DNA of 64,000 nt, from NCBI GenBank assembly GCA_934643865.1, contig CAKUCX010000001.1, positions 55,177-119,176 on the forward strand, given 5' to 3'. The position numbers and the translations under genes were made by a program. This stretch comes from an uncultured Kiritimatiellota bacterium. Its GTDB lineage: Bacteria; Verrucomicrobiota; Kiritimatiellia; RFP12; UBA1067. Positions 1-7,767 of this stretch are shown piece by piece. The notes under the pieces are model-generated. The model did not search any database. It worked only from the letters and a program-made list of their open reading frames with translations, and had not been told where the DNA came from. Position 1 is the stretch's first letter; every line of letters starts with the position of its first letter.

Positions 1-747
1 TTCCCACGGGCATCGCCGCGCGCTCTCGGCGATCCGCTTGAGAAAGCGCGCCTCCTGCGGCGGGACGGCGCCGGCCTTCAGCCGCGCCTCGGCCGCCTCG
101 GCGAATTTGAGCTGCAGGGCGTGAATCGTCTCCAGTCCATCCAGCGCCGTCTCAAGGAACTTGCGCCCGTAGGGGTCGCTTCCCGGACATGCGTCGCGCG
201 CGGCCCGGGCCTCCTCCGCGACGCCCTTGAACCCCTTCGTGAAGATGGCGTGGAACGCCGGCACGTGGTGCATCGCGTCGACGAAGGGACCGCAGCAGAG
301 CGAATAGCGCTGCCGGTTGCGTTCGTCCTTCAGCGCGAAGGCCGCGTCGGGGACGAGGTTCTTCTCCCGGTAGAAGCGTCCGCAGAGCTCGCGCTCGACG
401 CGCGAGGGATTGAACGCCTCGCACCAGCCGCCGTTGACGCCCGCCTCGAAATAGTACGGCGACCCCGAGAAGAGGAACGGCACGAAGTGCCTGCGGATCG
501 CCGCGTACGTCGCCCGCCGGACATCCAGCGCGTCAAAGTCCGGGTGGGCCTTCGCCCACGCCCGCACGTCCGCGCGAATCGCCGCGCACGAAGCCTTGAA
601 GTCCGGGCTCTGGCAGGGCCCGTGGCATTCCTCCGGATAAAACGCCCGCAGCTCGGCGCGGAACGCCGCGTAATCCGCCTCCTGCGCCAGCAGGCATCCG
701 CATGACAGCGCAAGAACGAAAACGAAGACGCCAAACGGCTTGCCCAT
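1..747 (-). CDS. Exported pyruvate-formate-lyase-like protein (5' part only)
   Basis: The reading frame runs off the window at base 1, so only 249 N-terminal residues are visible. ATG at 747 follows a strong GGAGGTGA ribosome-binding site. Residues 1-22 look like a signal peptide (short basic start, hydrophobic core, LLAQ-E cleavage region). The rest resembles the N-terminal PFL domain of glycyl radical enzymes: a block with EAGVNGGWCE near 101-110, CCGPFVDAMHHVP near 151-163, a KGFKG block near 171-175, and an alpha-helical stretch (200-245) ending in RRCPW like the PFL 'A..a.RvPw' segment. The catalytic cysteine and glycyl-radical loop would lie beyond the window. Family assignment is by recalled motif pattern, not search. 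An export signal is odd for a radical enzyme, so it may be a non-radical homologue or the N-terminus may be a misleading hydrophobic helix. Confidence 0.55.
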   Translation of the reverse strand, partial: MGKPFGVFVFVLALSCGCLLAQEADYAAFRAELRAFYPEECHGPCQSPDFKASCAAIRADVRAWAKAHPDFDALDVRRATYAAIRRHFVPFLFSGSPYYFEAGVNGGWCEAFNPSRVERELCGRFYREKNLVPDAAFALKDERNRQRYSLCCGPFVDAMHHVPAFHAIFTKGFKGVAEEARAARDACPGSDPYGRKFLETALDGLETIHALQLKFAEAAEARLKAGAVPPQEARFLKRIAESARRCPWE

Positions 748-797
748 GACTTCACCTCCTTGTCAAATCCCCCGATTGAGCAGTCCCTCCACCGCGC

Positions 798-1037
798 TCA
801 CACGTCCACGCAGCCGACGCGGCGGCCGCAGCGCGGGCAGAACTCGGCGCCGTCGGGCAGATGCGCGCGGCAGTGCGGGCAGACGGCGGCGAGGGACGTG
901 CGGCGCGCGCCCGCCGCCTGCGCCGCCTTCTCCCGGCGCAGGCGCGCAAGGACGCGTACCGCTGTGAGGACCACGGGGCGGAAGAAGACGAGGACGAGGA
1001 CGCCCCAGATGACGATCTGCCAGAAGCCGGCCTTCAT
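798..1037 (-). CDS. Small membrane-anchored zinc-ribbon protein
   Basis: 79 residues. Residues 5-35 form one hydrophobic helix (FWQIVIWGVLVLVFF followed by PVVLTAV), then a basic linker, then a zinc ribbon with CPHC (53-56) and CPRC (67-70). The start ATG overlaps the stop of the upstream reductase gene by four bases (ATGA), so the two are probably translationally coupled. No specific function is recognised; proteins of this shape are often small membrane zinc-ribbon domains of unknown role. Third codon positions are GC-rich like neighbouring real genes, which supports coding. Confidence 0.7.
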   Translation of the reverse strand: MKAGFWQIVIWGVLVLVFFRPVVLTAVRVLARLRREKAAQAAGARRTSLAAVCPHCRAHLPDGAEFCPRCGRRVGCVDV

Positions 1038-2374
1038 GCGCGCGCCCTTCTCGGCGTCTGCTCCTGCGCGAGCGCGTCCACGACGGCTGCGGCGAAGCCG
1101 GGGATGGTGGTGAGGTCCAGACCCCAGAAGTCGGTCCGGCGCATGACGTCGTCCGGCGAGGGGTTCGACTTGAAGTAGGCCATGACCGCCGGGCTGTCGT
1201 TGACCTTGTCCGTGCGGTAGAAGCGAAGCAGCCATGCGAACGAGCACGTCAGGTTCTCCGGCAGCGTCCCCTTCAGCCGCACGTAGTCGAGGATCGTCGG
1301 CAGCACGCGCACCTTCCACTTCGAGACGCTGTTGAGGGCGATGGAGAGGAGCTTGTGGTGGGCGAACGGGTTCGCGAAGCGTTCGAGGACGCTTTCCGCG
1401 TAGGCGCGCTTTTCGTCCTCCGGCAGGTCCACGGTGGGGAAGATCTCCTCGAAGAGGATCTTCTTGAAGTGCGCGTTGAAATGCGGGTCGGCGACGAGTT
1501 CGGCGACCTCCGTGAAGCCGGCGAGGATGCCTTCCGGGATCGTCGCCGTGTGCGCGCCGTTGAGGAAGCGGACCTTGCGCGTGCGGTAGGGCTGCATGTC
1601 GGGCGTGTAGACGACGTTGACGCCGGCCTTCCGAAGGGGCAGTTCGGCCTCCAGGTCGAAGCCGGGGGGCGTCTCGACGACGAAGAAGTGGAAGGGTTCG
1701 CCGCAGACGAGCGCGTCGTCGCGCTCCCCGAGCCGCGCCGCATAGCGGTCCGCGCTTTCGGGGTCGGGACGGCCCGCGACGATGCGGTCGACGAGGGTGG
1801 AGCAGAAGACGCAGTCGCGCGCGATCCACGCGGCGAGCGCGTCGTCCCCCCAGTCCGCGACATACTGCAGCACACAGCGTTTCAGCGCGTCGCCGTTGTG
1901 TTCGATGAGTTCGCAGGGGAGGAAGACGAGGCCCGGGAGGCCCGCCGCGAAGCGGGCCTTCAGGAGAAGGGCGACCTTGCGCGGGAACGTGTCCTCGCCC
2001 GCGCGGTACTCGATGCCGGCCTCGGTCGTGTTCGAGACGACGAAGCGCAGGGACGGCAGGCGCGCGCCCGCCTCCACCTCGTCCCACTGGGTCTTCGCGC
2101 AGAGGACCTTCTCGACGGCGTGGTTCTCCTCCAGGATCTCGACGGGCCTGCCGTCCACGACGCCGCGCAGGCAGGTGTGGTAGAAGCCGCCGCGCGCGTT
2201 GAGCGCCCGCGACGGGGGCGTCAGCGCGTCCCCAATCGGCTGGACGATGCGCACCAGCCCGTCGAACCCCGCGCGGTCGTTCATCCGCTGGACCATCCAG
2301 TCGATGAAGCAGCGCAGGAAGTTCCCCTCGCCGAACTGCAGCACACGAACCGGCCTTTCCGTCGTCGTCACCAT
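1034..2374 (-). CDS. uxaB: Tagaturonate reductase / mannitol dehydrogenase family
   Basis: 446 residues, close to UxaB-type NAD-dependent altronate oxidoreductases (about 480). It would reduce tagaturonate to altronate in hexuronate (galacturonate) breakdown in the cytoplasm. The N-terminus has LQFGEGNFLR (12-21), the UxaB-type nucleotide-binding start; the C-terminal half has KVRFLNGAHT and the helical mannitol-dehydrogenase domain with ALNSVSKWKVRVLP. ATG at 2374 is chosen because AGGAGG lies eight bases upstream and a TATAAT -10 box sits at 2406-2411; the open frame extends further but without support. A KDG kinase and KDPG aldolase lie 8 kb away, consistent with uronate use. A fructuronate reductase or another polyol dehydrogenase is the main alternative. 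Confidence 0.75.
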   Translation of the reverse strand: MVTTTERPVRVLQFGEGNFLRCFIDWMVQRMNDRAGFDGLVRIVQPIGDALTPPSRALNARGGFYHTCLRGVVDGRPVEILEENHAVEKVLCAKTQWDEVEAGARLPSLRFVVSNTTEAGIEYRAGEDTFPRKVALLLKARFAAGLPGLVFLPCELIEHNGDALKRCVLQYVADWGDDALAAWIARDCVFCSTLVDRIVAGRPDPESADRYAARLGERDDALVCGEPFHFFVVETPPGFDLEAELPLRKAGVNVVYTPDMQPYRTRKVRFLNGAHTATIPEGILAGFTEVAELVADPHFNAHFKKILFEEIFPTVDLPEDEKRAYAESVLERFANPFAHHKLLSIALNSVSKWKVRVLPTILDYVRLKGTLPENLTCSFAWLLRFYRTDKVNDSPAVMAYFKSNPSPDDVMRRTDFWGLDLTTIPGFAAAVVDALAQEQTPRRARA

Positions 2375-2405
2375 CGTCTTCCTCCTTGGCAAAATGTGTT
2401 TCCAC

Positions 2406-2411
2406 ATTATA
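2406..2411 (-). promoter_or_regulatory. -10 box of the uxaB-like gene
   Basis: TATAAT preceded by TTGGTA on the minus strand. The predicted start of transcription is near 2399, giving a leader of about 25 bases with a good ribosome-binding site. It is divergent from the holA promoter 30 bases away. Confidence 0.5.
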
Positions 2412-2439
2412 TACCAACCAACCGGGGAATGGAATATGG

Positions 2440-2445
2440 TAAAAT
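2440..2445 (+). promoter_or_regulatory. -10 box of holA, predicted leaderless
   Basis: Extended -10 element ATGG-TAAAAT. Counting seven bases from its last T puts transcription start at about 2452, one base before the GTG start codon at 2453. Confidence 0.5.
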
Positions 2446-2452
2446 AGGGGAC

Positions 2453-3562
2453 GTGCCGAAAAGCGCCAACATTCACCTGATCGTCGGCGAGGACGACTAC
2501 CTCGTCGAAGCGGCCGCCCGGAAGATCCTCGGGGCGGCCGTCGAGCCGTCGCTCCGCGCGACGGCGGTCGAGACGATCGACGGCGATGCGGGGAACCAGG
2601 AGGAGCAGCTGGCCGCCCTCGGCGCCTGCCGGGCCTCCGTCCAGACGCCCCCCTTCCTGGATCCCGTGAAGCTGACCTGGTGGCGCAACGTGACCTTCCT
2701 CCCCGGCGCCGCGCGCACCGGATCGCCGGCTTCGGACGTCAAGCAGGCGCTCGAAGCCTTCGCGGCGGACCTCGCGGCGCACCCCCTTCCCTCCAACCAG
2801 GTTCTCATCGTCTCCGCCCCGAAGCTGCTCAAGACGAGCGTCTTCGCGAAGACCTTCCGCACGTTCGCCCAGGTCGTCGAGTTCGCCTCCGGCGGCAAGA
2901 GCCGCGACCGCGTGGACGCGACCCTTTCGCGCCTCCCGGACCTCGCCGCCGAGGAGAAGCTCACCTTCGCCCCCGGCGCCGACCAGGCCTTCATCTCCAA
3001 GGTCGGCACCGACACGCGCATCATCGTCTCGGAACTCGCGAAGATGCGCACCTACCTCGGCGACGAGCGGAGCGAGGTGACGGCCGCCGACGTCGCGGAG
3101 GTCTCCTCCGTGGGCGGCGAGGAGCCCGAGCTCTGGGACGTCACGGACGCCCTTGCCCAGCGCAGCCCCGTCAGGCTTCTCAAGACGCTCGCGCGCTTCG
3201 ACGGCGAGCCGGGCTTCGGCATCCTCCTCTCGACCGTCACGGAGAAGTTCTTCCGCGAACTCATCGTCTACCGCGACGCCCTCGACAACGGCTGGCTCAC
3301 CCCCTACGGCAGCTGGGCGAAGAACGTCCCGCCGGATGTCCTGGCGGACCTCGACGCCGCCGGGATCGGCCCCAACGCCGCCCGCAGCCCCTGGGCCGTC
3401 AAGAACGGCGCGCGCAACGCGAAGGCGTTCACGCTCGACGAGCTGCGGGCCGCGCGCTTCCGCATGCTCCAGGCGCGCGAGCGCCTCGTCTCCTCCTCCG
3501 CCGACGACGCCTTCGTCGCCCAGGAGCTCCTGCGCATCGTCGCGCGGCCCACGCGCGCCTAG
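2453..3562 (+). CDS. holA: DNA polymerase III, delta subunit
   Basis: 369 residues with GTG start. Delta loads the sliding clamp as part of the clamp-loader complex. The N-terminus (NIHLIVGEDDYLVEAAARKIL, split here as a pattern) matches the HolA start 'l..G.ddyL..e....i'; a central block LPSNQVLIVSAP and a helical C-terminal domain with LLKTLARFDGEPGFGILLSTVTEKFFREL fit the family. An in-frame ATG exists at 2429, but it lies upstream of and partly inside the promoter element, so GTG at 2453 is preferred; the GGGG before it is too close to be a normal ribosome-binding site. Downstream gene starts 36 bases after the stop. Confidence 0.8.
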   Translation: MPKSANIHLIVGEDDYLVEAAARKILGAAVEPSLRATAVETIDGDAGNQEEQLAALGACRASVQTPPFLDPVKLTWWRNVTFLPGAARTGSPASDVKQALEAFAADLAAHPLPSNQVLIVSAPKLLKTSVFAKTFRTFAQVVEFASGGKSRDRVDATLSRLPDLAAEEKLTFAPGADQAFISKVGTDTRIIVSELAKMRTYLGDERSEVTAADVAEVSSVGGEEPELWDVTDALAQRSPVRLLKTLARFDGEPGFGILLSTVTEKFFRELIVYRDALDNGWLTPYGSWAKNVPPDVLADLDAAGIGPNAARSPWAVKNGARNAKAFTLDELRAARFRMLQARERLVSSSADDAFVAQELLRIVARPTRA

Positions 3563-3597
3563 CCCTTTGACTTTCCACCAGACCTACAGGACCATAC

Positions 3598-6500
3598 ATG
3601 AAGATGTTCAAGAATCTCTTCTCGATTGAGACGAAGCCCGGCGCCTACTTCCGCCGCATCGACTGGACCGCCTTCTGGGGCGCGACGCTCATCGCGTTCC
3701 TCGTCTACTTCTTCACGCTCGGCCCGAGCGTGGGCCTGGAGGACTCGGGCGAACTCGCCACCGCCGCCGACCACCTCGGCGTGCCGCATCCTCCGGGGTA
3801 CCCCTTCTGGTCCCTCTGCAGCTGGATCTTCTGCCGCCTCTTCTCGTGGGTCACCTACATGGGCCAGCCCACGCCCGCCTGGGCCGTCTCGCTCTTCTCC
3901 GCCGTCGCCGGCGCCTTCGCGGCCGGCTGTACGGCGATGCTCATCTGCCGGTCGGGCAGCGACATGCTCGACTCCGTCCCCGCCGAGGGGGAGGCGGACG
4001 ACGACCGCGCGCGGAAGAACGCCCTCATGTCGCTTGCGGGCGGCCTCGGCGGCTCGCTCGTCTTCGCCTTCTCGCCCGTCGAGTGGTCGCAGTCGACGAT
4101 CGTCGAGATCTACTCGCTCAACGCGCTCTTCCTCATGGCGGTGTTCCTGCTCTCCTACCGCTGGATGCGCTGCCCCTCCGACCGCATCCTCTGGCTCACG
4201 GCGTTCGTCTTCGGCCTCGGCCTCACGAACTACCAGGTGCTGCTCCTCGCCGCCATCCCGCTCGCGATCATCATCGCGCTCCGGAACATCCGCATGTTCC
4301 GCGACTTCTGCCTGATCCTCATCCCGATCGGCCTCACCGCGAAGGTCCTCCAGATCGGTAGCCTCCTGCGCGCCGACCGCTACATGTCGGCCGACGTCAT
4401 CAACAAGTTCCAGCCGCTCGCGAAGACGGCCTCCTGTCCGAACGGCGTCTTCCTCGCCCTCGGCTGCCTTCTGCTCGTCGCGGCCCCGCTCGCGGGGCTC
4501 GTCCTCGCGCACCGCCGCGACGCGCGCGCGCAGCGGATCGCCGTCGGCGTCGGCGCGGGCGGCATCGCCCTCATGCTGCTCGCCGCCACGCTCTTCGCCG
4601 CGCCGGCCACGTGGGCGACGCCGAACGAAACCGCCGTCGCGCCGCTCCTCGAACCGACGACCTATGCCTGGATCGGCGCGCTCCTCGCCGGCGCCTACGT
4701 CTGCGCGCTCGGCGCCGTCTTCGCCCCGAAGGACGCCACCGTGCGCGATGCGGCGGTGTGGAAGTGGCTCGCCGGCGCGGGCGCCTGCGCCCTCGTCGCC
4801 GTCCTCGTCGCGGGCGGGCTCAAAGCCGCCGACGCCGCCGGCTACCAGGGCGTGCCCTTCTCCTACACGAAACCCACATTCCTGCTCCTCGGCGGCCTCG
4901 TCGCCCTCTTCGCGCTCGTCCTTACGACGCCGCGCGGCCTCGCCTACGCGATCCCCGTCGCCGCCGTGCAGCTCACCGTCTACGTCCTCCTCTGCAAGGG
5001 CGCGATGAACGGCCTCACGAACCCGCACTCCTGGTGGTTCATCTGGCCCGTCGTCTGGAACTTCCTCCTCCTCGCCCTCGCGCTCGTCGCCCTGCCGAAC
5101 GGCCGCGCCATCGCCGTCGCGACGGTCCTCGCGGAGCTCGGCGTCTCGTTCTACGCCTACATGCCGATCGTCTCCGACCTGCGCAACCCGCCGATGAACT
5201 GGGGCTACCCGCGCACGTGGGAGGGCTTCAAGCACGCGATCATGCGCGGCCAGTACGAGGCGATCAAGATGCCGGACTTCTTCTCGAAGAGCGGCTTCGC
5301 GCTCTTCCTCAAGCAGCTCGGCTTCTACTTCCAGGACCTGCGCATGCAGTTCACGCTCGTCGCGGCCGCGCTCGCCCTCATCCCCTTCGCCCTCTGGAAG
5401 GCCGTCGTGCGGAAGGCGAACGGCGCGAAGCCGCTTGTCCTGAACGCGACGTGGCTCGCCGCCGGGCTCTACGTCGCCGTGGCGGGCCTCGTCATCGTCT
5501 TCTCCGAACTCTTCGAGGGGCTCACGGACGGCGAGGTGCCGCTGCGCCTCGACAAGCTCCTCCTCCTCTTCCTCGCCCTCCTTGCGCTCGTCGGCTTCGG
5601 CGCGATGCTCGTGCGCCAGGCGCGCGTCGTCGTCTGCATGGTCCGCGGACGGGCGGCCGGCGGCGCGGACGCGGCGGCCGGCGCGCCCTTCTCGCTGCGC
5701 TTCAGCGCGGACGACGTCTCCCAGCAGTGGCTCATCGCCGTCGGCGCCTGCTTCGGCCTCATGTCCCTCTTCCTCGTCGCCCTCGCCGGCGTCAAGGGCG
5801 ACATCCAGGACGGCTTCATCCAGAAGGTCAAGTTCATCTCCTCGCACGGCATGTTCTCCCTCTGGATCGGCTACGGCCTCGCCGTGGGCCTCGCCGTCGC
5901 GAACACGCTCCTCAAGCGCCTCCTGCGCGGCCGCCCAGCCGCCCGGCGCGCGGCCTTCGCCCTCCTCTGCGTGGCCGCCGCCTGCACGGCCCTCATCCCC
6001 GTCTACGAGAACTACACGAACGACCGCCTCGTCTTCGCGATGGGCTCGGCCGAGCAGAACGGCCACACCTTCGGCTGGCAGTTCGGCAACTACCAGCTGC
6101 GCGGCGCGAACGCGATCCGCGAGGAGCTGGCCGACGACGAGGAGCCGCTGCCCAACCCGATGTGGCCCGAGGAGATGGCGCCCGGCGCGGTCTTCTTCGG
6201 CGGCACCGATCCGGGGCGCTTCGTGCCCACCTACATGATCTACTCCGCGCGCGTGCGCCCGGACGTCTACCTCATCACGCAGAACGCTCTCGCCGACGAC
6301 ACCTACATGTCCGTCGAACGCGACCTCTACGGCGACGAGATCTGGATCCCCTCGAAGGAGGACTCCGCCGAGTCCTTCAACATCTACGTGAACGAGGTCC
6401 AGAGCGGCAAGCGCCCCGCGAATGCCGACCTCAAAATCGAGAACGGCCGCGTGCAGGTCACGGGCGCGCTCGGCGTGATGGAGATCAACGGCGTGCTCAC

Positions 6501-7533
6501 GAAGATGATGTTCGACCACGAGAAGCGGCGCCGCGCGTTCTACGTGGAGGAGTCGTACGTCATCCAGTGGATGTACCCCTACCTCACGCCGCACGGCCTC
6601 ATCATGAAGATCAACCCCGAGCCGCGCGCGATGAACGCCGCCATCGTCCGCAACGACATGGAGTTCTGGGACTGGTACCAGCGCCGCCTCCTGCGCGACC
6701 CCGCCTTCCGCCGCGACTTCCCCGCGCAGAAGAGCTTCTCGAAGCTCCGCGCCGCGATCGCCGGGCTCTACGCGCACACGGGGCGCTTCTCGATGGCCGA
6801 CCAGGCCTTCCGCGAAGCCGTGTTCCTCTACCCCGCCTCGCCGGAGGCGACCTTCCGCTACGCCCAGGAGGTGCTGATGCCCGCCGGCCGCTGGAACGCG
6901 ATCCGGGACCTCCTCGACTACACGGACCGCGTGGACCCCAACAACAGCCGCACGGGCCAGATGCGCGCCTACGTCAACAAGCTGGAGGCCGTCACCGCGA
7001 CCATCCAGCAGCTCCAGGCGAAGGCGGCGAAGGCGCCCCTCTCCGCGCACGAGAACCTCTCCCTCGCCCAGAGCCTCCTCGCCCTCGGGCGGAGCGGAGC
7101 GGCCGCCGAGGCGGCGCGCAAGGCGCTCGCCCTCCCGGACGCCGCCCACTCCTTCGACCTCGCCTACTCCGCCGCGCTCATCCTCTCGCAGTGCGGCCAG
7201 CGCGGCGACGCGGCCAACGCGATGAAGCGCGCCGCCGCCGCGATGCCGCCGTCGGCGGATGCGCGCATGCAGCGCGAGATGGCCTCCGTCCTCGCGGAGG
7301 GCGGGCTCAACGCCGAGGCCGACGCGCTCCTGAACGCCTTCCTGCGCGTCCAGCCGAAGGACCCCGAGGCGTGGCTTCAGCTCGCACTCGTGAAGGACGC
7401 GCTCGGGCAGACGCAGAGCGCCCAGAGCGCCATCCTCCAGGCCTACAAGCTCAACCCGGAACTGACCTCCCAGCGCCTCGGCGCGAGCGAGGCGCTCCAG
7501 AAGGTCGCCGCCCCCCTCTTCCGGCGGAAGTAA
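3598..7533 (+). CDS. DUF2723 multi-pass membrane protein with C-terminal TPR region
   Basis: 1311 residues. The N-terminus has the DUF2723 signature: a first membrane helix, then GLEDSGEL (46-53) and GVPHPPGYP (61-69), the conserved periplasmic loop of this family, which is related to protein O-mannosyl-type membrane glycosyltransferases (GT-C fold). About a dozen hydrophobic helices follow to roughly residue 800. After a globular domain, residues about 1040-1300 hold TPR-like helical repeats (for example AEAARKALALPDAAHSF and EAWLQLALVKDALGQ). Role inferred: membrane glycosyltransfer or polysaccharide handling at the cell envelope. It lies just behind holA and ahead of an Agl23-like gene, possibly one transcript. 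Confidence 0.75.
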   Translation: MKMFKNLFSIETKPGAYFRRIDWTAFWGATLIAFLVYFFTLGPSVGLEDSGELATAADHLGVPHPPGYPFWSLCSWIFCRLFSWVTYMGQPTPAWAVSLFSAVAGAFAAGCTAMLICRSGSDMLDSVPAEGEADDDRARKNALMSLAGGLGGSLVFAFSPVEWSQSTIVEIYSLNALFLMAVFLLSYRWMRCPSDRILWLTAFVFGLGLTNYQVLLLAAIPLAIIIALRNIRMFRDFCLILIPIGLTAKVLQIGSLLRADRYMSADVINKFQPLAKTASCPNGVFLALGCLLLVAAPLAGLVLAHRRDARAQRIAVGVGAGGIALMLLAATLFAAPATWATPNETAVAPLLEPTTYAWIGALLAGAYVCALGAVFAPKDATVRDAAVWKWLAGAGACALVAVLVAGGLKAADAAGYQGVPFSYTKPTFLLLGGLVALFALVLTTPRGLAYAIPVAAVQLTVYVLLCKGAMNGLTNPHSWWFIWPVVWNFLLLALALVALPNGRAIAVATVLAELGVSFYAYMPIVSDLRNPPMNWGYPRTWEGFKHAIMRGQYEAIKMPDFFSKSGFALFLKQLGFYFQDLRMQFTLVAAALALIPFALWKAVVRKANGAKPLVLNATWLAAGLYVAVAGLVIVFSELFEGLTDGEVPLRLDKLLLLFLALLALVGFGAMLVRQARVVVCMVRGRAAGGADAAAGAPFSLRFSADDVSQQWLIAVGACFGLMSLFLVALAGVKGDIQDGFIQKVKFISSHGMFSLWIGYGLAVGLAVANTLLKRLLRGRPAARRAAFALLCVAAACTALIPVYENYTNDRLVFAMGSAEQNGHTFGWQFGNYQLRGANAIREELADDEEPLPNPMWPEEMAPGAVFFGGTDPGRFVPTYMIYSARVRPDVYLITQNALADDTYMSVERDLYGDEIWIPSKEDSAESFNIYVNEVQSGKRPANADLKIENGRVQVTGALGVMEINGVLTKMMFDHEKRRRAFYVEESYVIQWMYPYLTPHGLIMKINPEPRAMNAAIVRNDMEFWDWYQRRLLRDPAFRRDFPAQKSFSKLRAAIAGLYAHTGRFSMADQAFREAVFLYPASPEATFRYAQEVLMPAGRWNAIRDLLDYTDRVDPNNSRTGQMRAYVNKLEAVTATIQQLQAKAAKAPLSAHENLSLAQSLLALGRSGAAAEAARKALALPDAAHSFDLAYSAALILSQCGQRGDAANAMKRAAAAMPPSADARMQREMASVLAEGGLNAEADALLNAFLRVQPKDPEAWLQLALVKDALGQTQSAQSAILQAYKLNPELTSQRLGASEALQKVAAPLFRRK

Positions 7534-7548
7534 GCCCCTCCGTTTTAC

Positions 7549-7640
7549 CACTGAACACACTGAAGCCGCCTCCGGCCAAGCCCCCTACCCCTACATCCCC
7601 AATACTTCTGCGTGTTCTGTGTCTCCTCGTGTTTTGTGGT
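7549..7640. repeat. Intergenic imperfect inverted repeat
   Basis: Left arm ACCACTGAACACACTGAAG (7547-7565) and right arm CTTCTGCGTGTTCTGTGTCT continuing to TTTTGTGGT (7605-7640) are loosely complementary. The right arm read on the minus strand has the repetitive CACAGA/ACACG texture seen in dispersed intergenic elements of several environmental bacteria. It does not code in any convincing frame. Confidence 0.45.
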
Positions 7641-7656
7641 CGAGACAGGGGGCTTC

Positions 7657-7676
7657 GGCCGCGCAGGAGCGCGGCC
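7657..7676. repeat. REP-like palindrome / possible terminator
   Basis: Perfect 7-bp stem GGCCGCG and CGCGGCC around a CAGGAG loop, downstream of the DUF2723 gene. No T-tract follows on the plus strand, so it may be a REP-type palindrome rather than an intrinsic terminator. Confidence 0.45.
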
Positions 7677-7687
7677 CTCCCGTACCG

Positions 7688-7750
7688 CTAACACCTAACA
7701 CCTAGCACCTAAAACCTAACACCTAACACCTAAAACCTAACACCTAAAAC
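7688..7750. repeat. Heptamer tandem repeat, nine units
   Basis: Nine contiguous 7-bp units of the form CTA(A/G)(C/A)AC: mostly CTAACAC and CTAAAAC with one CTAGCAC. The array ends 17 bases before the start codon of the following gene and places stop codons in its upstream frame. Confidence 0.85.
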
Positions 7751-7767
7751 CTCTATCCCGTTCCCTC

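Noticed and set aside
1355..2452. Long in-frame extension upstream of holA and antisense to the uxaB-like gene.
   Set aside because: It is the reverse complement of a well-supported gene; HolA similarity starts only at 2453.
3559..7560. A 1333-codon open frame antisense to the DUF2723 gene.
   Set aside because: Repetitive Glu/Arg/Val composition and exact correspondence to the sense gene's codon bias; a shadow frame.
7688..7750. Repeats considered as a CRISPR array.
   Set aside because: Units are 7 bp, contiguous and without spacers. The 13-bp array at 26472-26536 also has no spacers, and no cas genes are present.
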